NCBI GenBank assembly: GCA_019233055.1
Contig: JAFAMV010000099.1
Location: 1-38,464 of the forward strand
Length of the DNA: 38,464 nucleotides
Direction: 5' to 3'
Source: Curvibacter sp.
GTDB taxonomy: Bacteria; Pseudomonadota; Gammaproteobacteria; Burkholderiales; Burkholderiaceae_C
The notes beneath the pieces are model-generated. The model was not told the origin of the DNA. It saw only the letters and a program-made list of their open reading frames with translations, and searched no databases. Below, one piece after another: positions 7,801 to 16,182 of the stretch; position 1 is the first letter of the stretch, and the number at the start of each line of letters is the position of its first letter. The position numbers were made by a program, and so were the translations under genes.

Positions 7801-10794
7801 CTGGTCCAGGCGGGTCTCACACAGCAGCAAGCCCCGGTTGTCGCTGCGGCCGCTGCAGACCGTGCCCAGGTCCTTGGTCTCGGTCTTGTTGTCGTAGGTG
7901 TAGAAGCCGCCCACCATGCGCTTGCGGCTGCTGGTGGTGACGCGGGCCTGGGCCCGCACCTCGAGCGGCACGCCGGCCTGGGCCTGGCCCCGGGTGTCGA
8001 GTGCCAGCGCCTGGAAGCGCAGGGTCTGGCCGCTGGACACCCAGCCCTCGGTCTTGAGGCCCGCCACCACCGCCGCCGGCCACAGCACGGAATGGCTGCG
8101 CAGGGTCTGGATCTCGCCGTTCGGATCGGCGAACGTGGCCTCCATCAGCAGGTCCTGGGCCTGGGCGGACGCCGGCACCTCCGGCAGCGTGAGGCGGCCG
8201 CTGCCCTGGCGGTCGAGTGTGAGCGGCAGCTTGTCGGCAATGACGCGCTGGTCCTGCGCCGCCTGCGGCTGCTCCTCGTCGGCTTCGTCGCTGGCCGCCC
8301 GGGCCACGCGCGGCGGGCTGAAGCTGAACCCGTCGTAGTCGCTGAAGGACAGGCCGTGCGGGCGCAGCAGGGCCGATACCCGCACCGGCAGATTGACCGC
8401 CGGGCCGCCGGACACATAGCTGACCTGCACCTGGGCCGGCAGGCTGCGGGGCGCCACCAGCGGCGCCTTGGCCACCGGGCCGACCTGCCCCTGCAACACC
8501 GGCAGGCGGAATTCCTCGACCCGGAACTGGCCGGTCTGCTGGTCGCCCAGGTTGACGCTGTAGACCCCCAGCTTGGCGGCCGGCGGGATGGCGAATTCGC
8601 TCTCGGCGCTGAAGCCGCCGCTGGCGGTCTTGCGCCACTGCAGCGGCAGGCTGAATTGCTGGCCGCTGCCTTCATGGGTGATCACCACGGTCGCCGGGCC
8701 CGCGTCGGGCAGGCCGAAGCCCTGCCGCGTCTCGGTGCGCAGGAAGTGCTTCATCGACACCGTCTCGCCCGCGCGCAGCAGCATGCGGTCGAACACCGTG
8801 TGGGCGCGCAGATCTGCCTGGGCCTCGTGGTTGGTCGGCACATTGAAACGCCAGGGCTCGATGCCCCGGTTCCAGTCGCTCCAGGTGAAGGCCAGGTCTT
8901 CCACGCCGTCGGCGCCCTGGGCCCGGGCGCTGATGAAATAGGCCTGGCGGTCGTCGCCGTCGCGGGCATCGTCGCCGGCATCGTTGTCGCCCTCGGCACC
9001 GCTCAGCACCCGGTCGCCACGGCAGGTCGGGGCCACCGGCGGGACCCGGTCGAAATCGACCAGGCCCTGCGCATTGCTGCGGCCGCTGGCCACCTCGCGC
9101 CCGGCGCAGTCCGAGATGCGCACCAGGGCCCCGGGCACCACCGCCCCCTTGTCGAGCGTGGTCACCCAGGCCTGGGCGTTCTCGCGGCCCAGTTTGAAAT
9201 GCACCCCGAGGTTGGTGACCAGGACCGAGGTGCGCACCACCATGCGCCTCTCCGGCCCGTAGCCCTCGGCCAGCAGGGCGCCACCCAGCAGCCGGGAACC
9301 GATCTCGACCACATGGAAGCCCGGTGCCAGCGGAATGCCCACCACCTCGAAGGGACGCGGATCGGCGCCATCGGTCTTGGGCAGGTCGAGCTGGCGCACA
9401 CCGGACTGGCCGTCGATCAAGGAGACCATGCGCGACTCGACATCGCTGTTGTTCTTGTCGAGCTGCCTGGGCAGAGGGCCTTTGACATCGCGTTGCGCGT
9501 TCTTGCGCGGCACCCAGTAGGCGTCGTAGGCCTGCACCTTGCGGTACCAGGCGATGATCTCGGCGTCGCCACGCGGCTGCAGATCGCTGACCCGGCCTGG
9601 GCTCAGGCCGCTGACCTGCAGCTTCTGCTCGACATGCCGCACGGTGACCGGCAGCAGGGCCGGGCTGCCGGGTTCGGCCAGCCGCTCGACGATGCCGAAG
9701 GGGGCTGCGGCGAACTTGGCCAGCGGCGGCACCGGTCCGGTGGCCACCTTCTGCGGAAAGTTGGCGGCATTCGCGAGACTGCGGCCCGAGCTGTCCGTGA
9801 AACCGGCGGGCAGCACCAACTGGAAGCGGGCCCGCTCGGCAAAGGGGCTGTTGAAGCTCAGCGACCTGACGGTGGATTCATCGTCCTCACCCTCCTCCTT
9901 GTCGAAGCTCGGCGACAGGCTGGTGCCGTTGTCGGCCTGCAGGCGGATCGCCTGCGCCAGCTTGCGCGCCACCGGGGCGTTGAAGCCCAGCCGCATCGGC
10001 CGGATCGGCAGGCAGGCCTCCTGGGCACTGGTGCGCTCGCAGCTGAAACTGGCGCTGAAGGCCTCGCGCACCTGAAAACGCCAGCGCTTGGCCACGGTGC
10101 TGACCACCCCGGCGGGCGTCGCCACACCGGCGCCATAGACCAGATCCACCTGGCCGCCAGGGGTCAGGCGGCGCTGGCAGGCCAGGGTCAGGTAGCGCAT
10201 CGGGTCGGCCTTGGCCGCCTTCTCCCGCCCCAGGGCCTTGAGCAGGGCGGCCCGTTCATTGCCCTCGATCAGGCGCACCGGCACCCGCTCGCCCAGGCCC
10301 TCGGGCTCGCACCAGACATGCTGCTGCACGCTGGCCGGCGTCGCCGCGCCGTTGAGCTGGAACATGAAGTACTGGCCTTCGTCGACGGCCACATAGGGCT
10401 TGGGCTCGATGTCCTGCACTGAAGGCCCGCCGGTGTTGAAGCTGAAATGCAGGCTGGTGCTCAGGGCCGCGCCCTTGGGCGACTGGAAACCGCTCTGGGC
10501 ACGCAGCTCGCAGCGCACACCGGGTGGCAATTCGCGCTGGAAGTCATAGGCCCATTCGTGGTCATTGAGCCAGCGCCCGGTGCCCTGGGTGGCCTGGGCA
10601 TCGCTGCAACTCAGGGTCAACGGGCTCATCGCCTTGGGGTCCCCGAACTTGACCGCGGCCTCATCGAAGCGGGCCACCACCTGCCTGACCTGGGCGACCT
10701 CGCCTTGGGGCGAAAGGCTGCTGATCGTCAAGGCCTGGACCCCGACGGCGGCCAGACCCAGGCCGATGGACGCGACTGTTTTGAATATGCGCAC
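4828..10794 (-). CDS. Bacterial alpha-2-macroglobulin, thioester-containing (YfhM type)
   Basis: 1988 aa, longer than E. coli YfhM (about 1650). Family members trap proteases in the periplasm: bait cleavage exposes a Cys-Gln thioester that bonds to the attacker. The thioester motif is intact here as C1497-L-E-Q1500 in YPFACLEQKTS, with the helical thioester domain around it, preceded by repeated beta-sandwich MG domains. The start is GTG at 10794, chosen because GGAGGAG lies six bases upstream. The N-terminus is a signal peptide (hydrophobic stretch to about residue 21, probable cleavage after VQA). There is no lipobox cysteine, so unlike E. coli YfhM the protein should be soluble or otherwise anchored. 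It is the first gene of a two-gene unit with pbpC. Confidence 0.93.
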   Translation of the reverse strand: MRIFKTVASIGLGLAAVGVQALTISSLSPQGEVAQVRQVVARFDEAAVKFGDPKAMSPLTLSCSDAQATQGTGRWLNDHEWAYDFQRELPPGVRCELRAQSGFQSPKGAALSTSLHFSFNTGGPSVQDIEPKPYVAVDEGQYFMFQLNGAATPASVQQHVWCEPEGLGERVPVRLIEGNERAALLKALGREKAAKADPMRYLTLACQRRLTPGGQVDLVYGAGVATPAGVVSTVAKRWRFQVREAFSASFSCERTSAQEACLPIRPMRLGFNAPVARKLAQAIRLQADNGTSLSPSFDKEEGEDDESTVRSLSFNSPFAERARFQLVLPAGFTDSSGRSLANAANFPQKVATGPVPPLAKFAAAPFGIVERLAEPGSPALLPVTVRHVEQKLQVSGLSPGRVSDLQPRGDAEIIAWYRKVQAYDAYWVPRKNAQRDVKGPLPRQLDKNNSDVESRMVSLIDGQSGVRQLDLPKTDGADPRPFEVVGIPLAPGFHVVEIGSRLLGGALLAEGYGPERRMVVRTSVLVTNLGVHFKLGRENAQAWVTTLDKGAVVPGALVRISDCAGREVASGRSNAQGLVDFDRVPPVAPTCRGDRVLSGAEGDNDAGDDARDGDDRQAYFISARAQGADGVEDLAFTWSDWNRGIEPWRFNVPTNHEAQADLRAHTVFDRMLLRAGETVSMKHFLRTETRQGFGLPDAGPATVVITHEGSGQQFSLPLQWRKTASGGFSAESEFAIPPAAKLGVYSVNLGDQQTGQFRVEEFRLPVLQGQVGPVAKAPLVAPRSLPAQVQVSYVSGGPAVNLPVRVSALLRPHGLSFSDYDGFSFSPPRVARAASDEADEEQPQAAQDQRVIADKLPLTLDRQGSGRLTLPEVPASAQAQDLLMEATFADPNGEIQTLRSHSVLWPAAVVAGLKTEGWVSSGQTLRFQALALDTRGQAQAGVPLEVRAQARVTTSSRKRMVGGFYTYDNKTETKDLGTVCSGRSDNRGLLLCETRLDQAGEVELVVNAKDAQGQTAQAAASVWITRQGELWFGGENHDRIDVLPEKKAYQPGETAHLQVRMPFRFATALVSVEREGILHSEVVQLNGEDPTVHLKIQDGWGPNVYVSVLALRGRLREVPWYSFFTWGYKAPREWWRAFWVEGREYVAPSALVDLSKPAFRLGLAELRVGTAAHRIEVQVSADKQSYPVRGQAQVRIRATLPNGQPAAHAEVAVAAVDQALLELMPNSSWNLLDAMLQRRAWGVETATAQMEIIGRRHYGLKAVPAGGGGGHSSTRELLDTLLLWKPNVALDAQGQATLTVPLNDALTTFQVVAVADAGTGQFGTGQTELRVTQDLQILSGLPLLVRENDQFRAQFTLRNTTARPMKVEVKARATLLDLPTQTVELPAGEARELAWSVSAPAQLAQTRAEALLWEIEARDSLGGARDALKASQRLIPALPLKVQQATLTQLDGPFSLEVAPPADAVPGRGGLKLSLQPRLAEGLPGVRDWFSHYPFACLEQKTSKAVGLRDAKLWQTVVAQIPSYLDGDGLANYFPPRAGDSNHGSDVLTAYLLSATHEASALNPGFALSDEVRAPMERGLIAFVEGRISRSVWSPRKDLDMRKIGALEALSRYGKAQGRMLGSITVAPNQWPTHTVIDWINILRRVPDIAQREQRLAEASQVLRARLSYQGTRLVFSTEQDDYWWWLMQNGDANAARLMLAVMDDPAWKEDLPRLANGFIARQQNGAWHTTTANLWGGLALEKFSARFESTPVTGLTRAGLGEASASIDWAKVQRIQPGDAAGVAHQTTWFGAPAAAGQLRNNSLVLPWPAGAGKGTVTVQHQGNGHPWATLQSLAAVELKAPFSAGYQIRKTITPLEQAVKGRYSRGDVLRISLEVEASADMTWVAITDPVPAGATILGSGLGRDSEIATQGEKREGWAWPAFEERSFEAFRSYYEYLPRGPMKMEYTLRLNNVGDFALPPSRVEALYVPEMFGEAPNARVKVEAAP

Positions 10795-10908
10795 GCTTCA
10801 CTCCTCCGAACGGATCAGCCTAGCGCATCGCGCCAGCCCGGCAAGCCCCAGGCGCGAGAGTATTTGAAACAAAACGCATCCGATAGCCCCCGATAGCCGT
10901 TTTTTCTC

Positions 10909-10935
10909 AAAAAAAAAGACACCCGCAGGTGTCTT
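10909..10935 (-). terminator. Intrinsic terminator of the regulator-kinase-protease operon
   Basis: On the minus strand a perfect 8-bp stem (AAGACACC 10916-10923 with GGTGTCTT 10928-10935, loop CGCA) is followed by a run of seven T (complement of 10909-10915). It lies 43 bases past the DegP-like stop codon and separates that operon from the macroglobulin promoter. It is the cleanest intrinsic terminator in the window. Confidence 0.9.
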
Positions 10936-10977
10936 GAAAAGCCGGCTCCATCAGACCGGCTGGGGCTTAGAGAGGTA

Positions 10978-12504
10978 TCAGCCCAGGCGCACCGGCACGA
11001 AGATGCGTTCGTCGCCGCGCTGGATCAGCAGGGCCACCGATTTGTCGGACTTGGCCACCACTGCGCGGACCTGCTCGACCGAGCTCACCGGCGTGCCGTT
11101 GACGGCCAGCAGCACGTCGCCGTTCTGCACCCCGGCTGCGGCGGCCGGTCCACGGGCCCCTTCGACCAGCAGGCCGCCGGCCACGCCGACCTGGTTGCGC
11201 TCCTGGGCCTGCAGGGGCCGCAAGGCCAGGCCCAGCTTGCCCTTCTGGAGCGGACCGCTGTCGTCGGCCTTGGCCACCTTCTCGCCGTCGCGGCCGAGGC
11301 GGGCGCTGATGTTCTCGACCCCGCCCTTGCGCCAGACCTCGAGCTGGACCTTGTCGCCGGGTTGCGCCAGGGCGATGAGGGCCGGCAGATCGCCGGAGGA
11401 CACGAGGCGCTGGCCATTCACCTGGCGGATCACGTCGCCAGGCTGCAATCCGGCCTGATCGGCCGGTCCGCCCTTCTCGACCTTGGACACCAGCGCCCCT
11501 TCGGGCCGGTCGAGCTTGAAGGAGTCGGCCAGGGTCTGGTTGACCTCCTGCACCACCACCCCCAGCCGGGCATGCTCGACCTTGCCGGTGGCCACGATCT
11601 GCTCACGGATGCGGTTGGCCAGATCGATCGGGATCGCGAACGACACCCCCTGGTAACCGCCGGTGCGGCTGTAGATCTGCGAATTGATGCCCACCACCTC
11701 GCCGCGCGAGTTGAACAGCGGCCCGCCCGAATTGCCGGGGTTGATCGCCACATCGGTCTGGATGAAGGGCACGGCGCTGTCGTCGGGCAGCGAGCGCCCC
11801 TTGGCGCTGACCACGCCGGCGGTGACGGTGTTCTCGAAACCGAATGGCGAGCCGATGGCCAGCACCCATTCACCCACCTTCAGATCGGCCATGCGGCCCA
11901 TCCTGACTACCGGCAGGTTGTGCGCCTCGACCTTGATCACCGCCACATCGGTCTTGGGGTCGGCCCCGAGCACCTTGGCACGCAACTCGCGCCGGTCGGT
12001 GAGCTTGACGGTGACCTCCTTGGCGCCTTTCACGACGTGGGCATTGGTCAGGATGATGCCGTCCTCGCTGACGATGAAACCCGAGCCCTCGGCCCGCATC
12101 GGCGCCTCCTGCATGCGCGGGCGACCCGGCATCTGGCCGCCGAAGCGGCGGAAGAACTCCTGGAAGGGGTCGATCATGCCGGGCGGCAGGGCCTGGCCGG
12201 GCGCGGCCTGGGCGTCGTCATCGTCCCCCTCGTCATTGCTGACCTTGGTGGTGCCAACCACGCTGATGTTGACCACGGCCGGGCCGTAGCGCTCGGTGAT
12301 CTGGGTGAAATCGGGCGGTGTGACGGGGGCCGCCAGAGGCGCGACAGGGGCCTGAGGCTGGGCCTGTGCCACGGCAGTGGCCACCTGGGCATGGGCCGTC
12401 GCGCTCTGCAATTGCACGCCGGCCACGCCCGCACCGCCGATGGCGCCTGCGGCCAGCAGGGCCAGCACCAGGCGGGCGGGGGACAGATTGAGCTGCTTTG
12501 TCAT
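10978..12504 (-). CDS. degP: Periplasmic Do-type serine protease (HtrA/DegP/MucD family)
   Basis: 508 aa. It degrades or refolds damaged periplasmic proteins. A signal peptide/anchor covers residues about 10-39 (possible cleavage after AHA39). The trypsin-like domain has the full triad: His156 in ILTNAHVV, Asp186 in DPKTDVAVI and Ser259 in PGNSGGPL. Two PDZ domains follow (about 300-395 and 410-505). A linker of acidic and Gly/Pro residues (88-135), the Q-linker/LA-loop region, is present. AGGAG precedes the ATG. The gene starts 49 bp after the sensor kinase stop on the same strand, with no terminator between, so it probably belongs to the same transcript and may be an output of that two-component system. 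MucD is an equally good family label. Confidence 0.93.
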   Translation of the reverse strand: MTKQLNLSPARLVLALLAAGAIGGAGVAGVQLQSATAHAQVATAVAQAQPQAPVAPLAAPVTPPDFTQITERYGPAVVNISVVGTTKVSNDEGDDDDAQAAPGQALPPGMIDPFQEFFRRFGGQMPGRPRMQEAPMRAEGSGFIVSEDGIILTNAHVVKGAKEVTVKLTDRRELRAKVLGADPKTDVAVIKVEAHNLPVVRMGRMADLKVGEWVLAIGSPFGFENTVTAGVVSAKGRSLPDDSAVPFIQTDVAINPGNSGGPLFNSRGEVVGINSQIYSRTGGYQGVSFAIPIDLANRIREQIVATGKVEHARLGVVVQEVNQTLADSFKLDRPEGALVSKVEKGGPADQAGLQPGDVIRQVNGQRLVSSGDLPALIALAQPGDKVQLEVWRKGGVENISARLGRDGEKVAKADDSGPLQKGKLGLALRPLQAQERNQVGVAGGLLVEGARGPAAAAGVQNGDVLLAVNGTPVSSVEQVRAVVAKSDKSVALLIQRGDERIFVPVRLG

Positions 12505-12553
12505 GGTTCACTCCTGAAGTGGGATGGAATGAACCGACTGTGGCGCGGCTGCC

Positions 12554-13903
12554 TTAGGCCGGGCTTAAGGGCTGCGGCGTCTGCCTCGGGAAGCACACGC
12601 TCACCTGCAGCCCCCCGAGCCGGCTCGAGCGCCCCAGCAGCACCCGGGCCCCGTGCTGGCGCGCCACCGCCTGGACGATGGCCAGCCCCAGGCCGCTGCC
12701 CGCTTGCCCCTGGGTGTCGCTGCCCCGGCGGAAGCGGTCGAAGACCCGCTCGCGCTCCGTCTCGGGGATGCCGGGGCCGCTGTCCTCGACGCACCATCGC
12801 ACGCCGCCGTCGTCCTCCTGGAGCACCGACACATCGACCCGCCCCGGCGTCGGGCTGTACTTGATGGCGTTGTCCAGCAGGTTGCGCAACAGGGTCTGCA
12901 AGGCCTCTGCGTGGCCCGTCACGCACAGGCCTGCCCCCTGCTCCAGCCCCAGATCGATCTGCCGCCCCTGGGCCAGCGGCATCAGTTCGCCCACCACCTC
13001 CCGGGTCAGGGCCAGCAGGTCCACCGGCTGCGGCACGGAGGCCGCGGCGGCCTCGGCCTCCTGGCGGGCCAGCACCAGCAGCTGATGCGCCAGCTCGATC
13101 GAACGATCGATGCCCTCCCTGAGCCTTTGCAAGGCCGCTTCGCGCTCCATCCGGTCAGGCGCCCGCTGCAGCGCCTGCACCTGCAGCCGCAGCGCCGTCA
13201 GCGGGGTGCGCAGCTCATGCGCCGCATCGGCGACGAAATCCTTCTGGGCCTGGAACGCCGAACGCACCCGCGCGAACAGGCCGTTGAGTTCCGCCACCAG
13301 AGGCCGCACCTCGTCGGGCAGCCCCTGCTCGGGCAGGGGTGACAGGTCACTGGCCTGACGCGCCGCCACCTGGCGCTGCATGCGTTGCACCGGTGCCAGC
13401 GAGCGGCTGATGATCCAGCCCACCGCCAGCAGCAGAAAGGGCACGACGGCCAGCAGGGGCAGCACCGCCCGCCAGGCCAGTTCACGTGCCCGGGCTTCGC
13501 GGGCGCTCAGGTCCTGGGCGATCTGCACCGTCTGCAAGGGGGTCTGGATCGAATACACCCGGTAGCGTCGACCGCCCACCTCCATGTCGGAAAACCCCAG
13601 CACCGCGCGCGGCGGCAGCACCGAACGCGGAGAACGGAAGATCTGCACCCCGTCGGGGCCCCAGATCTGCACATGGATGTCCACCCCGTCGTCGTCCACG
13701 TCGGGTGCCAGCCAGCCCAGCGGCACGCCCTGCTGCACCGAGCGGGCCATCTGGCGCAGATGGTCATCGAACAGCGCGTCGGCCTCGCTCAGCGCCCCCC
13801 GGTAGGCTGTGGCGGCCAGCAGGCCGCAGGCCAGCAGGATGGCCCCCAGCACCAGGGCCAGCAGGCGGGTCCGCAGGGACCGTGGGGCCAGCCAGCCGCT
13901 CAT
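12554..13903 (-). CDS. Sensor histidine kinase (QseC/TctE-like, membrane-bound)
   Basis: 449 aa. It senses a periplasmic cue and phosphorylates the response regulator encoded just upstream. Topology: transmembrane helix about 13-33, periplasmic domain about 34-143, second helix about 146-166, HAMP linker about 167-215. The H box is DAAHELRTPL with phospho-acceptor His229. The ATP-binding domain shows the N box NLLDNAIKYS (Asn345), the G1 box EDSGPGIP (Asp374) and the G2 box GSGLGLAIV (402-410), so it should be catalytically active. Its start overlaps the regulator's stop by 4 bp (ATGA), showing translational coupling. The signal is unknown; overall layout is closest to QseC-type kinases. Confidence 0.92.
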   Translation of the reverse strand: MSGWLAPRSLRTRLLALVLGAILLACGLLAATAYRGALSEADALFDDHLRQMARSVQQGVPLGWLAPDVDDDGVDIHVQIWGPDGVQIFRSPRSVLPPRAVLGFSDMEVGGRRYRVYSIQTPLQTVQIAQDLSAREARARELAWRAVLPLLAVVPFLLLAVGWIISRSLAPVQRMQRQVAARQASDLSPLPEQGLPDEVRPLVAELNGLFARVRSAFQAQKDFVADAAHELRTPLTALRLQVQALQRAPDRMEREAALQRLREGIDRSIELAHQLLVLARQEAEAAAASVPQPVDLLALTREVVGELMPLAQGRQIDLGLEQGAGLCVTGHAEALQTLLRNLLDNAIKYSPTPGRVDVSVLQEDDGGVRWCVEDSGPGIPETERERVFDRFRRGSDTQGQAGSGLGLAIVQAVARQHGARVLLGRSSRLGGLQVSVCFPRQTPQPLSPA

Positions 13904-14559
13904 GCGCGCGGCACCAGGTAGCCCAGGCCGCGCACGGTCTGGATCAGGTCGGCACCGAGCTTCTTGCGCACGCCGTGCACATAGACCTCGACGGCGTTGC
14001 TGCTCACCTCATCCTTCCAGCTGAAGAGCTTCTCCTCGAGCTGCGCGCGCGAGAAGATCACCCCGGGCCGGGCGATCATGGGCTCGAGCACCGCCCATTC
14101 GCGCGCCGACAGGGCCACCGGCACCCCGTCCTGGAAGGCCTCATGGGTGGCAGGATCGAGCCGCACCCCGCGATGCTCGAAGACCGGCCCCGCGTGCCCG
14201 GCCCGACGCCGCAGCAGGGCCCGGATGCGGGCCAGCAGCTCCTCGGTGTCATAGGGTTTGACGACATAGTCGTCGGCCCCGGCGTCCAGCCCCGCGACCC
14301 GGTCGCTCACCGCATCGCGGGCCGTGGCCACCAGCACAGGCAGGCTGTTGCGCCGCGCCCGCAGCTCACGCAGCACCTGCAGGCCGTCGCGGCGCGGCAG
14401 CCCCAGGTCCAGCAGCAGCAGGTCATAGGCCGTCTCGCGCAGGGCGGCATCGGCCATCTCGCCATCGCGCACCCAGTCGACCGCGTAGTGCTCGGCACGC
14501 AGCACCTCCAGCACCGCCTGACCGATCATGGGATCGTCTTCCACCAGCAACAGACGCAT
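13900..14559 (-). CDS. OmpR/PhoB-family response regulator (QseB/PmrA-like)
   Basis: 219 aa from the ATG at 14559, which has GGAG eight bases upstream; an in-frame TTG at 14577 would add six residues and is less likely. The receiver domain (1-115) has the acidic pocket EDD (7-9), phospho-acceptor Asp51 in LLLLDLGLP and Lys101 in VVKPYD. The C-terminal winged helix-turn-helix (about 125-217) binds DNA. It is the first gene of a unit with the sensor kinase and probably the HtrA protease. Direct targets cannot be read from the sequence; autoregulation of this operon is plausible. Confidence 0.92.
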   Translation of the reverse strand: MRLLLVEDDPMIGQAVLEVLRAEHYAVDWVRDGEMADAALRETAYDLLLLDLGLPRRDGLQVLRELRARRNSLPVLVATARDAVSDRVAGLDAGADDYVVKPYDTEELLARIRALLRRRAGHAGPVFEHRGVRLDPATHEAFQDGVPVALSAREWAVLEPMIARPGVIFSRAQLEEKLFSWKDEVSSNAVEVYVHGVRKKLGADLIQTVRGLGYLVPRA

Positions 14560-14643
14560 GGCCCCATCTCCGTTCAATAGTCCGTGGGCCCAGCATGCCT
14601 GATGCGCCTTAGGCGCGGCTGAAATGCCCCGGCTGCAAGCGCC

Positions 14644-16077
14644 TCAACCCAGGCGCTTGAGGTGGCGTTCGATCTGGGCGCGGACCTGCTCGGGCGCTGT
14701 GCCGCCCAGCGTGTTGCGGGCATTCAGCGAGCCGCGCAGGCTCAGCACCTCATAGACGTCCTTGTCGATGCCGGGGTTGAACTCCTGCAGCACCGCCAGG
14801 GGCAGCTCGGACAGATCGACGTTGTGCGAGATCGCGGCCTTCACGGCATGGGCCACGGTTTCGTGGGCATCGCGGAAGGGCAGGCCCTTCTTCACCAGGT
14901 AGTCGGCCAGATCGGTGGCGGTGGCATAGCCGCGCCGTGCCGCGTTCTCCATCGCCTCGGGACGTACCGTGATGCCCTGCACCATCTCGGCGAAGATGCG
15001 CAGCGTGTCCTTCAGGGTGTCCACCGTGTCGAACAGCGGCTCCTTGTCTTCCTGGTTGTCCTTGTTGTAGGCCAGGGGCTGGCCCTTCATGAGGGTGATC
15101 AGGCCCATCAGGTGCCCCACCACGCGCCCGGTCTTGCCCCGGGCCAGCTCGGGCACGTCGGGGTTCTTCTTCTGCGGCATGATCGAGCTGCCGGTGGTGA
15201 ACCGGTCGGCAATGTGGATGAAGCCGAAGTTCTGGCTCATCCACAGGATCAGCTCTTCGGAAAGACGGCTGATGTGCACCATGGCCAGCGAGGCGGCGGC
15301 GGTGAATTCGATGGCGAAGTCACGGTCGCTCACCGCGTCCAGGCTGTTCTGGCAGACGCCGTCCATGCCCAGGGTCTGGGCCACGCGGGCCCGGTCCAGC
15401 GGATAGCTGGTGCCGGCCAGGGCGGCGGCCCCGAGCGGCAGGCGGTTGACCCGGCGCCGCACGTCCTGCATGCGCTCGGCATCGCGGCTGAACATCTCGA
15501 CATAGGCCAGCATGTGGTGCCCGAAACTCACCGGCTGCGCCACCTGCAGATGGGTGAAGCCCGGCAGGATGACCTCGACATGGCGCGCGGCGATGTCCAG
15601 CAGCGCCTTCTGCAGATCGACGAGCAGGGAGCCGATCAGGTCGATCTCGCCACGCAGCCACAGGCGCACGTCGGTGGCCACCTGGTCGTTGCGGCTGCGC
15701 CCGGTGTGCAGCCGTTTGCCGGCATCGCCCACCAGCTGGGTCAGCCGCGCCTCGATGTTCAGGTGCACGTCTTCAAGGTCCAGCTTCCACTCGAAGGTGC
15801 CGGCCTCGATCTCGGCCTGGATCTGGGCCATGCCGCGCTGGATGGCCTCCAGGTCCTGGCCTGCGATGATGCCCTGGGCCGCCAGCATGTCGGCATGCGC
15901 CAGCGAACCGGTGATGTCGGCCAGCCAGAGGCGCTTGTCAAAGAACACGCTGGAGGTATAGCGTTTGACCAGATCGCTCATCGGCTCGGAAAACAGGGCC
16001 GACCAGGCCTCGGATTTCTTGTCGAGCTGATTGACGGACGCGGCGCCGGCGGCGTTGTGGGAGGAACTGGAGGACAT
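14644..16077 (-). CDS. argH: Argininosuccinate lyase
   Basis: 477 aa, normal for the family. It splits argininosuccinate into arginine and fumarate, the last step of arginine synthesis, in the cytoplasm. The fumarase/aspartase superfamily signature [11 protein letters not shown] is at 296-306 and includes the mobile-loop serine that acts in catalysis. HTGRSRNDQ (124-132) and [10 protein letters not shown] (173-182) are further conserved substrate-binding stretches. The roughly 15 N-terminal residues (Ser/Ala-rich) look disordered. It is transcribed away from the algZ-like gene, an arrangement known from pseudomonads and many betaproteobacteria. Confidence 0.97.
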   Translation of the reverse strand: MSSSSSHNAAGAASVNQLDKKSEAWSALFSEPMSDLVKRYTSSVFFDKRLWLADITGSLAHADMLAAQGIIAGQDLEAIQRGMAQIQAEIEAGTFEWKLDLEDVHLNIEARLTQLVGDAGKRLHTGRSRNDQVATDVRLWLRGEIDLIGSLLVDLQKALLDIAARHVEVILPGFTHLQVAQPVSFGHHMLAYVEMFSRDAERMQDVRRRVNRLPLGAAALAGTSYPLDRARVAQTLGMDGVCQNSLDAVSDRDFAIEFTAAASLAMVHISRLSEELILWMSQNFGFIHIADRFTTGSSIMPQKKNPDVPELARGKTGRVVGHLMGLITLMKGQPLAYNKDNQEDKEPLFDTVDTLKDTLRIFAEMVQGITVRPEAMENAARRGYATATDLADYLVKKGLPFRDAHETVAHAVKAAISHNVDLSELPLAVLQEFNPGIDKDVYEVLSLRGSLNARNTLGGTAPEQVRAQIERHLKRLG

Positions 16078-16158
16078 GGGGGCAATAATCCGGTTGGAGC
16101 CAAGGCGCTCTGCAGGGGGTTCTGGAGGCGCGCCTCAGGGTCTGTTCGTGTGTGGGAA

Positions 16159-16174
16159 TGCGCCGGTCGGCGCA
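16159..16174. promoter_or_regulatory. Interrupted palindrome between argH and algZ
   Basis: TGCGCCG and CGGCGCA flank a GT spacer, giving a 16-bp inverted repeat in the 105-bp divergent gap, nine bases before the algZ-like start. It could be an operator or an mRNA hairpin that limits translation of the kinase gene, whose own ribosome site is weak. No regulator can be named. Confidence 0.35.
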
Positions 16175-16182
16175 CATGGACA

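Noticed and set aside
4774..10422. Very long open frames on the plus strand opposite the macroglobulin gene (up to about 1080 codons)
   Set aside because: They lack family motifs, have odd Gly/His/Gln/Arg-rich composition and mirror the GC-rich third positions of the real gene on the other strand.
10881..10898. Tandem direct repeat CGATAGCC with 10-bp period
   Set aside because: Only two short copies; too little to claim a binding-site array or a repeat element.
14662..16182. Open frame upstream of and continuous with the algZ-like gene
   Set aside because: It runs opposite argH, and kinase features begin only after the ATG at 16183.
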